From Paraburkholderia azotifigens (GTDB lineage Bacteria; Pseudomonadota; Gammaproteobacteria; Burkholderiales; Burkholderiaceae): DNA of 64,000 bases. The stretch's first letter is position 1. Each line of letters begins with the position of its first letter. This document shows positions 16,275-25,685 of this stretch, piece after piece. The notes below the pieces were generated by a model. It searched no databases, had not been told where the DNA came from, and worked only from the letters and a program-made list of their open reading frames with translations. The translations under genes and the position numbers were made by a program. The DNA is taken from the NCBI RefSeq assembly GCF_007995085.1, contig NZ_VOQS01000003.1, positions 1,860,001 to 1,924,000 on the forward strand, in the 5' to 3' direction.

Positions 16275-18374
16275 TTAGCGGCTGGTGTTCAGTTCTTTGG
16301 CGACGACGAGCAGGCACCCGTCGGGCTGCACCATTGCATCGAAAGACGATGTGACGAGCGTCGAGGTTTCCGGCTCGACGATGATGGCCGGACCCGTCAC
16401 GCATTCGCCCACTTTCAGCGAGCCGCGTTCGACGATGGCCGCTTCGACGAAACGATGCAAGGCAGCGTCGAAAATCTTGCGGGTCTTCGCAGCGGATACG
16501 GCATCGCGCGACGTCACGAGTTGCAGGCGCTCGACGGGCGGCATCGGCGAACTGGCCTTCACGGCCCAGCTGACGATTTCGATGTCGAGGCCGTCGATCG
16601 GGCGGCCGAAGAATTGCGTGTAGGCCTTCGTGAATGCATCCGCGAAGGTGTTGCGGTCGTCGGCGGTGAAGCGGCGGTGCGGAATCATCACGGGAATTTC
16701 CCAGCCCTGGCCGACATAGCGCATGAACGCCTTGATCTCGACGAGCGGTTCGGCATCGCCCGAACCCTGGCGCGCGAAGTGCACGGCCTCCTCGCTCAAC
16801 TGGCCGACGATCTCGTTCAGTGCGTCAGCATCGAAGTCGTTGAAGCGCATGCTCGCGCTGCGGACGCTCTCGTAACCGAACGGCGCGCGCAGAAAGCCGA
16901 TCGCAGAGCCGACGCCCGCGCCCGGCGGCACGATGAATTTGCGGATGCCGCTCTTCTCGCACAGACGCGCGGCGTGCAACGGACCCGCGCCGCCGAACGT
17001 GATCATCGTGTAGTCGCCGATGTCCTTGCCGCTTTCGACGGCATGCACGCGGGCCGCATTGCTCATGTTCTCGTCGACGACTTCGGCGACGCCGTAGGCG
17101 GTCTCTTCCGCGTTGAGACTGATCGTGCCGCCCACTTCCGCGACCATCGCAGTGGCGGCGTTGTCGGCGGAGAGCTGGATCGTGCCGCCCGCGAAATTGG
17201 CGGGGTCGAGGCGCCCGAGCAGCAGGTCGGCGTCGGTCACGGTCGGCTGCGTGCCGCCGCGCTGATAGCACGCGGGGCCGGGCTCCGATGCCGCGCTGTG
17301 CGGGCCCACGCGAATCTGGCGCATCACGTCGAGCGAAGCGATCGAACCGCCGCCCGCGCCGATTTCGACCATCTCCACGACGGGAATCGAAATGGGCATG
17401 CCGCTGCCTTTCTTGAAGCGATAGGTGCGCGCCACTTCGAACGTGTTGGCCGTTTTCGGCGTGAGGTCGTCGATCAGGCAGATCTTGGCGGTGGTGCCGC
17501 CCATATCGAACGACAGCACGCTGTTCAGGTCATAGCGCGCCGCGATGTGCGCGGCGAAGATCGCGCCGCCCGCCGGGCCCGATTCGACGAGGCGAACGGG
17601 AAACGCCGAGGCGCTTTCGATCGAGACGATGCCGCCGCCCGAGTGAATGATGAAGAGCGGGCAGACGGCGCCCGCTTCGCGGACCTTGCCAAGCAGTCGA
17701 TCCAGATAGGACTTCATGATGGGGCGCACATACGCGTTTGCGCACACCGTGTTGAAGCGCTCGAACTCGCGGATTTGCGGCGACACTTCGCTGGAGATCG
17801 ACACGGAGACATTGGGCAGACGTTTTTCGATCGCATCGCGCATCATGCGTTCATGCACGCCGTTCACGTACGCGTGAATGAAACCGATCGCGACGCTCTC
17901 ATAGCCGCCTTGCTCGATACGGTCGACGATCGATGCGATCTGCGCTTCCGTCGGCGCGAGCAGAATGCCGCCCTGCGCGTCGATCCGCTCGCCGAGCGTG
18001 AAGCGGTCGCAGCGGTCGATCAGCGGGGGAGGGAGCTTGATATTCAGATCGTATTGCTCGAAGCGGTTCTCCGTGCGCATTTCGATCGTGTCGCGAAAGC
18101 CTTGCGTCGTGACGAAAGCCGTCTTCGCGCCGCGCCGCTCAATCAGCGCGTTGGTCGCGAGCGTGGTGCCGTGGATGATGACGCCGATATCCTTCAGCGC
18201 GATCCCGGCCTTGTCCGCAACGATGCCGATGCCTTTGATGATGGCGCGTTCGGGCGCCGTGTAATCCGTCAGCACCTTGGTGGAAAAGAGCGCTCCACCG
18301 AGTTCGAGCGCAACGTCGGTGAAGGTTCCACCGATATCGACACCTACTCGTGCCTTGTCGTGACTGGCCACCAT
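16275..18374 (-). CDS. hyuA: Hydantoinase/oxoprolinase A-type subunit
   Basis: A 699-residue ASKHA-fold ATPase subunit. The first phosphate-binding motif is RVGVDIGGTFTDVALE at the N-terminus (Hydant_A_N domain, about 8-190). The central Hydantoinase_A domain (about 205-500) holds FDMGGTTAKICLID and the adenosine-side motif FGGAGPLHAARL. The C-terminal domain is present. AGGAGAGTC precedes the ATG. It heads a six-gene operon transcribed away from etfBA. Together with HyuB it would form an ATP-dependent amidohydrolase or a carboxylase. Confidence 0.93.
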   Translation of the reverse strand: MVASHDKARVGVDIGGTFTDVALELGGALFSTKVLTDYTAPERAIIKGIGIVADKAGIALKDIGVIIHGTTLATNALIERRGAKTAFVTTQGFRDTIEMRTENRFEQYDLNIKLPPPLIDRCDRFTLGERIDAQGGILLAPTEAQIASIVDRIEQGGYESVAIGFIHAYVNGVHERMMRDAIEKRLPNVSVSISSEVSPQIREFERFNTVCANAYVRPIMKSYLDRLLGKVREAGAVCPLFIIHSGGGIVSIESASAFPVRLVESGPAGGAIFAAHIAARYDLNSVLSFDMGGTTAKICLIDDLTPKTANTFEVARTYRFKKGSGMPISIPVVEMVEIGAGGGSIASLDVMRQIRVGPHSAASEPGPACYQRGGTQPTVTDADLLLGRLDPANFAGGTIQLSADNAATAMVAEVGGTISLNAEETAYGVAEVVDENMSNAARVHAVESGKDIGDYTMITFGGAGPLHAARLCEKSGIRKFIVPPGAGVGSAIGFLRAPFGYESVRSASMRFNDFDADALNEIVGQLSEEAVHFARQGSGDAEPLVEIKAFMRYVGQGWEIPVMIPHRRFTADDRNTFADAFTKAYTQFFGRPIDGLDIEIVSWAVKASSPMPPVERLQLVTSRDAVSAAKTRKIFDAALHRFVEAAIVERGSLKVGECVTGPAIIVEPETSTLVTSSFDAMVQPDGCLLVVAKELNTSR

Positions 18375-18790
18375 GACTCTCCTGTGTAAACCATGACATG
18401 CGCCGGGCGACTGCCGCCCGGCGAAAAATCCCGTTGGCGAACTCCGGAAGGCGCATGCAGCGGGATGCTTTGCCTACCGGTGTGGTCCTCGTCGCCCGTC
18501 TCGTGAAGCGCCGGAAACCACTTGTTTTTTGTTCGTTGACATATGATGAGTGACGTCTTACAGTGCTGTCAACACGGACAAAATGAATTTCGTCTTTCCG
18601 GTCACTCACGGTCTCGTGAATGTCTTTGTACAGCATTGTTTTATAAGGCGTTATAGGGATTTCTCCAGGCAGGTTGCGAGCGTGTGGCGAGGGTCGCTGA
18701 AACCGGATGGTGACGGTGCTGGTTTATGCGGAACTGCGGATTTTTTGTGATTTTGGGTCACTCTGAGGACGTAACGGCAAAGGAACGATG
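18375..18790. other. Divergent promoter region between hyuA and etfB
   Basis: About 415 bases between two divergent operons. No gene is seen; short frames here lack family signal. It contains the candidate operator at 18537-18560. AAAGGAACG just before 18788 is the etfB ribosome site. Confidence 0.5.
18537..18560. promoter_or_regulatory. Candidate GntR operator in the divergent hyuA/etfB region
   Basis: TGACATATGA at 18537-18546 is followed after four bases by TGACGTCTTA. Both elements recur at 8263-8279, where they are fused. This supports a common regulator of the binding protein, the hyu operon and the etf operon. The assignment to the GntR protein is inference. Confidence 0.5.
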
Positions 18791-19540
18791 ATGAAGGTTT
18801 TGGTGCCAGTGAAACGTGTCGTCGATTACAACGTGAAGGTCCGCGTGAAGTCGGATCAATCGGGTGTCGACATTGCCAACGTGAAGATGTCGATGAATCC
18901 GTTCGACGAAATCGCCGTTGAAGAAGCGGTGCGGTTGAAGGAAGCGGGCGTGGCGACGGAAGTGATCGCTGTGTCGTGCGGGGTTTCGCAATGTCAGGAG
19001 ACGTTGCGCACGGCGCTGGCGATCGGCGCGGACCGCGCTGTGCTGATCGAATCCGATATGGATTTGCAGCCGCTGGCTGTGGCGAAGCTGCTCAAGGCGC
19101 TGGTCGACAAGGAGCAGCCGTCTCTCGTGATTTTCGGCAAGCAGGCCATCGACGACGACTCCAATCAGACGGGCCAGATGCTCGCCGCGCTGGCTGGCTT
19201 GCCGCAAGCGACGTTTGCTTCGAAGGTTGTGGTTGCCGATGGCAAGGCCACTGTCTCGCGCGAAGTGGATGGCGGCGCCGAAACGCTGTCGCTGAATCTG
19301 CCCGCAGTCGTGACAACCGATCTGCGCCTGAACGAGCCGCGCTATGTGACGCTGCCGAACATCATGAAGGCGAAGAAGAAGCCGCTCGAAACCGTGAAGC
19401 CGGAAGATCTGGGCGTCGATGTCACGCCGCGTCTGAAGACGCTGAAGGTCAGCGAGCCGCCCAAGCGTTCGGCTGGCGTGAAGGTGGCCGACGTGAAGAC
19501 GCTGGTCGAGAAGCTCAAGACAGAAGCCAAGGTCTTGTGA
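18791..19540 (+). CDS. etfB: Electron transfer flavoprotein, beta subunit
   Basis: A 249-residue ETF small subunit (AMP-binding) that, with EtfA, carries electrons from flavin dehydrogenases to ETF-ubiquinone oxidoreductase. [39 protein letters not shown], the [19 protein letters not shown] loop and the signature [20 protein letters not shown] are all present. Two adjacent ATGs exist; the second (18791) has better spacing to AAGGA. EtfA follows after 15 bases. Its place opposite a FAD dehydrogenase operon suggests a dedicated electron acceptor, although it could equally be the general ETF of the cell. Confidence 0.97.
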   Translation: MKVLVPVKRVVDYNVKVRVKSDQSGVDIANVKMSMNPFDEIAVEEAVRLKEAGVATEVIAVSCGVSQCQETLRTALAIGADRAVLIESDMDLQPLAVAKLLKALVDKEQPSLVIFGKQAIDDDSNQTGQMLAALAGLPQATFASKVVVADGKATVSREVDGGAETLSLNLPAVVTTDLRLNEPRYVTLPNIMKAKKKPLETVKPEDLGVDVTPRLKTLKVSEPPKRSAGVKVADVKTLVEKLKTEAKVL

Positions 19541-19555
19541 AGCGAGGGAGTGAAC

Positions 19556-20488
19556 ATGACGATTCTGGTAATTGCCGAACACGACAACGCGGCGCTGAAG
19601 GCAGCGACGCTGAACACAGTGGCTGCCGCGCAGAAGATTGGTGGCGACATTCATGTGCTTATCGCGGGTCATCGCGCGCAAGGCGCGGCTGACGCTGCTG
19701 CGAAAGTCGCAGGCGTCGCGAAAGTACTGCTGGCCGACGCGCCGCAACTGGCCGAAGGTCTCGCCGAAAACGTCGAGGGGACGGTGCTGAACATCGCGAA
19801 GGATTATTCGCACATCGTCGCGCCCGCGACGGCCTATGGCAAGAACATCGCGCCGCGCATCGCCGCGAAGCTCGACGTCGCGCAGATCAGTGAGATCACG
19901 GCGGTGGTCGATGCAGACACGTTCGAGCGCCCGATTTATGCGGGCAATGCAATCGCCACGGTTCAATCGCGAGACGCAACTAAGGTCATCACGGTTCGCG
20001 CGACGGGCTTCGATCCCGTTGCAGCGGAGGGCGGCAGCGCGTCGGTCGAGAAAATGGAAGCAGCAGCCGACGCAGGCATCTCGCAGTTCGTGAGCCGCGA
20101 AGTGACGAAGCTCGATCGCCCGGAACTGACGTCAGCGAACATCATCGTGTCGGGTGGCCGTGGACTGGGCAGCGGCGAGAACTACATGAAGGTGCTCGAA
20201 CCTCTGGCCGACAAACTCGGCGCAGCGATGGGCGCATCGCGCGCAGCCGTCGATGCCGGCTATGTGCCAAACGACTATCAGGTCGGTCAGACAGGCAAGA
20301 TCGTCGCGCCGCAGCTCTACATCGCAATCGGCATTTCAGGCGCGATCCAGCATCTCGCGGGCATGAAGGACTCGAAGGTGATCGTCGCGATCAACAAGGA
20401 CGAAGAGGCGCCGATCTTCAGCGTCGCGGATTACGGTCTGGTCGGCGATCTGTTCGACACGGTTCCCTCGATGGCCGCCGAAATTTAG
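19556..20488 (+). CDS. etfA: Electron transfer flavoprotein, alpha subunit
   Basis: A 310-residue ETF large subunit holding the redox-active FAD. The start at 19556 is favoured over a GTG two codons earlier, with GGGAG upstream. The N-terminal domain starts [19 protein letters not shown]. The C-terminal FAD domain has [55 protein letters not shown] and the end [15 protein letters not shown]. The protein is full length and co-transcribed with etfB. Confidence 0.97.
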   Translation: MTILVIAEHDNAALKAATLNTVAAAQKIGGDIHVLIAGHRAQGAADAAAKVAGVAKVLLADAPQLAEGLAENVEGTVLNIAKDYSHIVAPATAYGKNIAPRIAAKLDVAQISEITAVVDADTFERPIYAGNAIATVQSRDATKVITVRATGFDPVAAEGGSASVEKMEAAADAGISQFVSREVTKLDRPELTSANIIVSGGRGLGSGENYMKVLEPLADKLGAAMGASRAAVDAGYVPNDYQVGQTGKIVAPQLYIAIGISGAIQHLAGMKDSKVIVAINKDEEAPIFSVADYGLVGDLFDTVPSMAAEI

Positions 20489-20567
20489 CCCTTATCTCCA
20501 TCACTTTTTATCCGGCCGACGTGCCGTTCGGGCACATCGACACTATTGAATTCGGAGAGCATTCAGC

Positions 20568-21350
20568 ATGATTTCCACCACCGATCCGCACATCAACCGC
20601 AAACCCCGCAATATTTCGCAAGCCGAGTGGGACACGCGTGTCCAGCTCGCCGCGGCATACAGACTGGCGGCGAAATTCGAACTGACCGATCTGATCTATA
20701 CGCATATTTCGGCGCGTGTGCCCGGCACGACCGACCAGTTTCTGATCAACCCGCACGGCTGGTTCTTCGATGAAATCACTGCGTCGTCGCTCGTGAAGAT
20801 CGACGTGAATGGCAGCCCGATCGGCGACGAACGCTTCGAAGTCAATGCGGCCGGGTTCACGATTCATAGCGCGTTGCATCAGGCGCGTCACGATGTCGAG
20901 TGCGTGGTGCACCTTCACACAACGTACGGAATGGCCGTCGCGGCGATGGAGTGCGGCCTGCTGCCGCTGAACCAGATCAGCATGCAGTTTTACAACCGGG
21001 TCGCGTATCACGAGTACGAAGGCATTTCGCTGGAACTCGACGAACGCGAACGCATCGTGAAGTCGATCGGCAAGCGCGATTACCTGATTCTGCGCAATCA
21101 CGGCCTGCTCACGACGGGCCGCTCGGTGGCCGAGGCGTTCACGCGCATGTTCTATCTGAACAAGGCTTGCGAGATCCAGGTCGCCACGCTATCGGCGGGA
21201 CAGAAGGTCGTCATTCCTTCGCCCGAAGTCTGCGAGCACGCCGCGAAGCAGCACGACGACTATGCGTATCTCGACACGGTTCATCTCGACCGCGAATGGA
21301 CTGCGCTGCTGCGGCTGCTGGACCGCGATGGCGGCGACTACCAGGTCTGA
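20568..21350 (+). CDS. Class II aldolase/adducin family protein
   Basis: A 260-residue zinc-dependent class II aldolase-fold protein, related to fuculose- or ribulose-phosphate aldolases and to decarboxylases of this fold. Metal ligands are visible as VVHLHTTYG (the HxH pair) and a third His in ILRNHGLLTTG. The N-terminal active-site region is LIYTHISARVPGTTDQFLIN and the Gly-rich loop is INPHGWFFDEI. It lies 79 bases after etfA, probably in the same transcript. As a phosphate-less member of the adducin-like branch, its substrate cannot be named. Confidence 0.92.
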   Translation: MISTTDPHINRKPRNISQAEWDTRVQLAAAYRLAAKFELTDLIYTHISARVPGTTDQFLINPHGWFFDEITASSLVKIDVNGSPIGDERFEVNAAGFTIHSALHQARHDVECVVHLHTTYGMAVAAMECGLLPLNQISMQFYNRVAYHEYEGISLELDERERIVKSIGKRDYLILRNHGLLTTGRSVAEAFTRMFYLNKACEIQVATLSAGQKVVIPSPEVCEHAAKQHDDYAYLDTVHLDREWTALLRLLDRDGGDYQV

Positions 21351-21353
21351 TCG

Positions 21354-21935
21354 TTGGACGGGCTCGCGGCGTCTCGCGTGCAATGTCGGGCTGATGTGCT
21401 CGCATATCGGTTCGTCGCGACGCGGGGCGTCGAACTAAGAGGGCTTCGTTTCCCCTTCGCGCTTCGTTGGCACACGGGGCGCGGCATTCATCAGCTTTCG
21501 AAAACCCATAGCGGACAGCGTTATCGTCCGGGCGGCGAAGTGCGCATCCGCCTGGAAGAAATGTTCGACGTTCACATGCTGCCCGACGAGACAGGCGCAG
21601 TGACGGGACGGCTGGAAATCGAACTGATAACGGGAGACGGACCGTCTGAGCCCGACTGGCATCGGCTCGCACTGATTTATTCGCCGCATGGGCGCGGCTT
21701 CGGGCTTGCGCTCACGCAATCGATGTTCGGGCTGCCGTGGTATCCGTGGACGCTCGAATCCGTTGCCGGGCGTCTGTGCGCGACGCCACGCTCGATACAG
21801 ATGGCACTTTTCCGCGAGTCATACAGCTTCGACGCCGCGCTTAGACGATGCCGGCATTTGCACACGCTGCTACGCGTTGGACTTGCCCACTGCCGATTCG
21901 AAGCAGTCGATGGCAAGGATGTGGTGAACGAATAG
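21354..21935 (+). CDS. Short AraC-like helix-turn-helix protein
   Basis: A 193-residue frame with a TTG start four bases after the aldolase stop; the start is uncertain. Residues about 55-110 form a conserved-looking block (RPGGEVRIRLEEMFDVHMLP, LIYSPHGRGFGLALTQSMFG). Residues about 130-175 resemble the first helix-turn-helix of AraC proteins (WTLESVAGRLCATPRSIQ, ESYSFDAALRRCRHLHTLL). The second HTH of a full AraC protein is absent. It may be a single-HTH regulator or a truncated one. Its position suggests a link with the permease gene that follows. Confidence 0.5.
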   Translation: MDGLAASRVQCRADVLAYRFVATRGVELRGLRFPFALRWHTGRGIHQLSKTHSGQRYRPGGEVRIRLEEMFDVHMLPDETGAVTGRLEIELITGDGPSEPDWHRLALIYSPHGRGFGLALTQSMFGLPWYPWTLESVAGRLCATPRSIQMALFRESYSFDAALRRCRHLHTLLRVGLAHCRFEAVDGKDVVNE

Positions 21936-22026
21936 CACGACGAAGATCGGTGCAACGCTCACTCACGCAATCCACATGGCAAGCCTCGATGCTTGCTGTC
22001 ATGCACATGGATATTCAGGAGGACAC

Positions 22027-23505
22027 ATGCACGATACCCCGCAGGCGAACCGGCGAGGCGAGACAGTAGTTGGCGTTCGGACAATGGACATCGGGTCGTA
22101 CGGCATGGGCGACGGATCGCGCCGCGAAACCCGTGTCGAGCCCGCGAGAAAGGAAACGCTCGCCCACAGCCTGAAGCAGCGGCATGTCGTGATGCTCTCG
22201 ATCGGCGGCAGCATCGGGGCGGGTCTTTTCGTCGGGTCAGGACATGCGATAGCGGAGGCGGGACCGGCGGCGATCGTCGCGTACGTGCTGGCCAGTCTGC
22301 TCGTTGTGCTCGTGATGCGGATGCTGGGCGAAATGGCTTGCGCCATGCCGGACTCGGGATCGTTCTCGACCTACGCCGGCAAGGCAATCGGACCGTGGGC
22401 CGGCTTCATGATCGGCTGGATGTACTGGTGGTTCTGGGTGCTGGTTCTGCCGATCGAGGCCACGGCCGCGGCGAACATCCTGAATAGCTGGTTTCCGCAG
22501 ATCGAAATGTGGAAGTTCTGTCTGGCCGTCACGTTCCTGCTGACCGTTGCGAACCTGGCCAGCGTCAAACACTATGGCGAACTCGAATTCTGGTTTTCCG
22601 TGGTGAAGGTGACGGCCATCGTGATCTTTATCGCGTGCGGCGCGGCGGCTCTCGTCGGGTTGATTCCGCATGTGCACGTGAATGCACCGGCGAACCTGTT
22701 CGGTCACGGCGGCTTCGCACCGAATGGCTGGGCGCCCATCGCGGGCGCCATGCTGACGACGATGTTCACGTTTCTCGGCACCGAAGTGGTGACTATTGCG
22801 GCCGCTGAATCGAAGGATCCTGCACGGGAAATATCGCGCGCCATTACCTCCGTTGTCTGGCGCATCTCGTTGTTCTACATCGGCTCGATTGGCGTGATCA
22901 TTTCGATTTTGCCCTGGAACGATCCTGCGTTGACGCGGATCGGCTCCTATCAGGCTGTGTTGCAGGCGCTGCATGTGCCCTACGCGAAGCTGATGATCGA
23001 TTCGCTGATTCTCGTCGCCGTATGCAGCTGCCTCAATTCGGGCTTGTACACGGCATCGCGGATGATCTTCTCGCTCGGCGCGCGCGGCCAGGCGCCCTCG
23101 GTCCTGACGTACACGAACCGGGCCGGCGTGCCCGTGTTTGCCGTGCTGGCGTCGACGCTGGCAGCTTTCGCCGGCGTGGCTGCGAACTATCTGGCGCCGA
23201 GTTATGTATTCGAGGTGCTACTGTCGACGACGGGTTCGATTGCGTTACTCGTGTATATGGTGATCGCCGTGAGTCAGCTGCGCATGCGCGCGCGTTTTCT
23301 CGCGCAGGAGAAACTGAAAGTGCGCATGTGGCTGCATCCGTTCCTCGGACTCTTCGTGGTGTTGCTGATCATCGGTGCGTTGGCCGTGATGGTCAGCGGT
23401 CGTACGCACCGCGGGGAAGTCGTCGCGACCCTGGGGCTCAGTGCGCTTCTCGCGTGCATCGGCGCACTGCAGCGAAAGCGTCGAGCCGGCGTCAGCCTCA
23501 AATAA
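22027..23505 (+). CDS. Amino acid permease, APC family (GabP-like)
   Basis: A 492-residue inner-membrane amino acid:proton symporter with about 12 membrane spans. The start at 22027 follows a perfect AGGAGG; the frame opens 17 codons earlier without one. The family opening is LAHSLKQRHVVMLSIGGSIG and GAGLFVGSGHAI, and LGTEVVTIAAAESKDP matches the GABA/aromatic permease group. The N-terminal 40 residues are hydrophilic and longer than usual. It would import an amino acid or related amine as substrate for the surrounding catabolic genes. Confidence 0.93.
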   Translation: MHDTPQANRRGETVVGVRTMDIGSYGMGDGSRRETRVEPARKETLAHSLKQRHVVMLSIGGSIGAGLFVGSGHAIAEAGPAAIVAYVLASLLVVLVMRMLGEMACAMPDSGSFSTYAGKAIGPWAGFMIGWMYWWFWVLVLPIEATAAANILNSWFPQIEMWKFCLAVTFLLTVANLASVKHYGELEFWFSVVKVTAIVIFIACGAAALVGLIPHVHVNAPANLFGHGGFAPNGWAPIAGAMLTTMFTFLGTEVVTIAAAESKDPAREISRAITSVVWRISLFYIGSIGVIISILPWNDPALTRIGSYQAVLQALHVPYAKLMIDSLILVAVCSCLNSGLYTASRMIFSLGARGQAPSVLTYTNRAGVPVFAVLASTLAAFAGVAANYLAPSYVFEVLLSTTGSIALLVYMVIAVSQLRMRARFLAQEKLKVRMWLHPFLGLFVVLLIIGALAVMVSGRTHRGEVVATLGLSALLACIGALQRKRRAGVSLK

Positions 23506-23610
23506 GTTGCGCGACAGGCGAAACCCCGTTGAGGCGCTACCTATAATGAACAGCGACTCGTCCTGTTCCCCGCATAGTCCGCGAAAAGCGGTATTGGGAG
23601 GTCATGCTTC

Positions 23611-25242
23611 ATGGAGACGCCAGCCTGCAACGCCGGCGTGCGGCCGAGCGCGGCGCAGACCTTCGCCCGCTTCTGCACCCGTCTCGACTATGAAGCGCTG
23701 CCGCCACTTGTCGTCGAGCGCGCGAAGCATTTCTTCATCGACTACATCGCGATCGCGATGCACGGATCCATTCTGGATTCCAGCCGGCCCGTCCGCATGC
23801 TGGCTGCCGCTCGTCCGATTCCGGGCGGGGCCACGCTGCTCGGCCGCCCCGACCCGGTGCATGCTTCGTGGGCCGCACTGGCAAACGGCATGTCCGCGCA
23901 CAGCATGGAACTGGACGACACGTTCCTGCCCGGTTCGATACATAACGAGTCGTTCGTCTTTTCGCCGGCACTCGCGCTGGCGGAAGAACGGGGCGCCAGC
24001 GGAAAACGCTTCATTGCAGCGGTTGTCGCCGGATTCGAAGTTGCCTGCCGTGTCGCCGCCGCGCTCAAGCCGGCAGTGACCAACGCGCGCGGCTTTCATC
24101 CGACGGGCACCACGGGCGCGTTGGGCGCGGCGGCTACGGCTGCCACACTTCTCGAACTGGACGAGCGGCAGACTACCCATGCGCTCGGGGTTGCATGCAG
24201 CCAGGCGGCGGGTTTGCTCGAATTCGTCACCGACGGCGCCTGGACGAAGCGCTTTCACGGCGGCTGGGCTTCGCATGCGGGCCTGATCGCGGCGGAACTG
24301 GCGCAGCACGGCATCACGGCGCCGCCGACTGCCATCGAAGGCAAGTTCGGTTACCTGCATGCTTATTCGGGCGACCCGTTGCCTCAGGCGTTGCCGGTGG
24401 GCGAAGGCGAGACGCTCGCCATCGCGCAGACCGCGCTGAAGTACTATCCCTGCAACTACTACATCCAGTCGATCAACGATTCCGTGCTGCAGCTTGCCGC
24501 GTGCGCGGACCTTCCTCTCGAGGCAATCGAAAGCATCGCCGTTTATACGGTGCAGGCCGCGATGGCGCTGGTATGCGAGCCGATTGAACAGAAGCGGCGT
24601 CCGAAGCTGATGATCGACGCGCAGTTCAGCGTGCCGTTCAATGTCGCGCTCGGCTTCGTCAAGCGACGCGTTTCTTTCGTCGATTTCACACCGGCGCAGT
24701 TCGCCAGCCCGGAGATCGAACGCCTGATGGACAAGGTGACCTGCCACGTCGATCCGGCGCTGGACGCGCAATACCCGCAAGCATGGCCTGCACGTGTCGA
24801 TGTCACGCTCGCCGACGGTCGCAAACTCTCAGCGGCCACTCAGTATGCGAAGGGCGATCCGCGAAATCCGTTGAGCCAGGACGAGGTGATCGCCAAGCAT
24901 CGCAGTATCGTCGCGGGCGTGGTGGGCGAAAGCACCGACGATGCGATCCTCGATTTCATTCTGCGGCTCGAGACCAAAGCGGATTTCAGCGAACTGACCC
25001 GCATCCTGAAGGGGTTTGTGGTGCGGGGTTACGAGGTATCGGCGGCGTGGCGGACGAGCCGCGATGGTGTCGGCCGGAGCCTGTTGCCCGAGCGGGCGCG
25101 CGTCGAGGTGGGGAATGGTCGATTCTATTCGATTCGCCATGAACGGCAACCCCTCCGTTGTTTCGAACCCAACACTTGCTTACTTGCCCGGCAGGTTCGC
25201 GCCGGATGTGCAACGATAGTCGTGCAACTCGCACCTGTCTGA
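23611..25242 (+). CDS. MmgE/PrpD family protein with an unusual C-terminal extension
   Basis: A 543-residue protein of the 2-methylcitrate dehydratase-like family. Typical motifs are DYIAIAMHG near 50, ANGMSAHSMELDDTF near 95, HPTGTTGALGAAATAA near 165 and KYYPCNYYIQSINDS near 285. The family domain ends near residue 470 (ELTRILKGFV). About 70 further residues follow with no family resemblance, and the usual stop is missing, as if a deletion or frameshift fused downstream sequence to the gene. Family members act on methylcitrate, aconitate or other tricarboxylates; the substrate here is unknown. Confidence 0.88.
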   Translation: METPACNAGVRPSAAQTFARFCTRLDYEALPPLVVERAKHFFIDYIAIAMHGSILDSSRPVRMLAAARPIPGGATLLGRPDPVHASWAALANGMSAHSMELDDTFLPGSIHNESFVFSPALALAEERGASGKRFIAAVVAGFEVACRVAAALKPAVTNARGFHPTGTTGALGAAATAATLLELDERQTTHALGVACSQAAGLLEFVTDGAWTKRFHGGWASHAGLIAAELAQHGITAPPTAIEGKFGYLHAYSGDPLPQALPVGEGETLAIAQTALKYYPCNYYIQSINDSVLQLAACADLPLEAIESIAVYTVQAAMALVCEPIEQKRRPKLMIDAQFSVPFNVALGFVKRRVSFVDFTPAQFASPEIERLMDKVTCHVDPALDAQYPQAWPARVDVTLADGRKLSAATQYAKGDPRNPLSQDEVIAKHRSIVAGVVGESTDDAILDFILRLETKADFSELTRILKGFVVRGYEVSAAWRTSRDGVGRSLLPERARVEVGNGRFYSIRHERQPLRCFEPNTCLLARQVRAGCATIVVQLAPV

Positions 25243-25272
25243 ACACTCTGGACAACCCAACGGGGAGGGTAG

Positions 25273-25569
25273 ATGAGAGAGAACGCCAAGACGCTGTTCG
25301 TCGCATCCGAGGACATCGCAACAGCGATGAACCTGCTGGAGAGCATCGAGGTCGAGATCGGTTTCGACAGCGACGACCCGGAGAGCATCGAGAAGGCCAT
25401 TCTCGCCGTCGAAGAGGCAATCAATACGCGGCTGAGCGGCCATCGCGGCGATGCGCGTATCGAATCGGCCATCCTTCGCGTCAAGTCGGACTTCCGCTGC
25501 GCGATCCTCGATCAGGCTTCGTCCGACGAGGACGATGAGGAGTTCGGCATCGCCCACACCGTGCATTGA
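25273..25569 (+). CDS. Small acidic protein of unknown function
   Basis: A 98-residue acidic protein with an excellent ribosome site (GGGGAGGGTAG) before the ATG. The sequence is helical in character (ATAMNLLESIEVEIGF, ESIEKAILAVEEAINTRL) with a strongly acidic tail (SSDEDDEEFG). No signal peptide or membrane span is seen. It begins 30 bases after the MmgE/PrpD gene but has its own spacing and may be separately transcribed. Family not recognised. Confidence 0.65.
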   Translation: MRENAKTLFVASEDIATAMNLLESIEVEIGFDSDDPESIEKAILAVEEAINTRLSGHRGDARIESAILRVKSDFRCAILDQASSDEDDEEFGIAHTVH

Positions 25570-25685
25570 TATTGTCGCGTCCATCCACCCGATCGCCCGT
25601 TGGGATCGGGTGAGCACTGAACTTCAAACCGTGACGGCGAGTTGCGCCTGCATCGTCCCGCAGATTGGGACGGCTCGCCGCCTCT

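Noticed and set aside
13763..18389. Two long plus-strand frames (863 and 644 residues) opposite the hyu operon
   Set aside because: They mirror udh-like, hyuB and hyuA; the minus-strand genes have full family motifs and good start sites.
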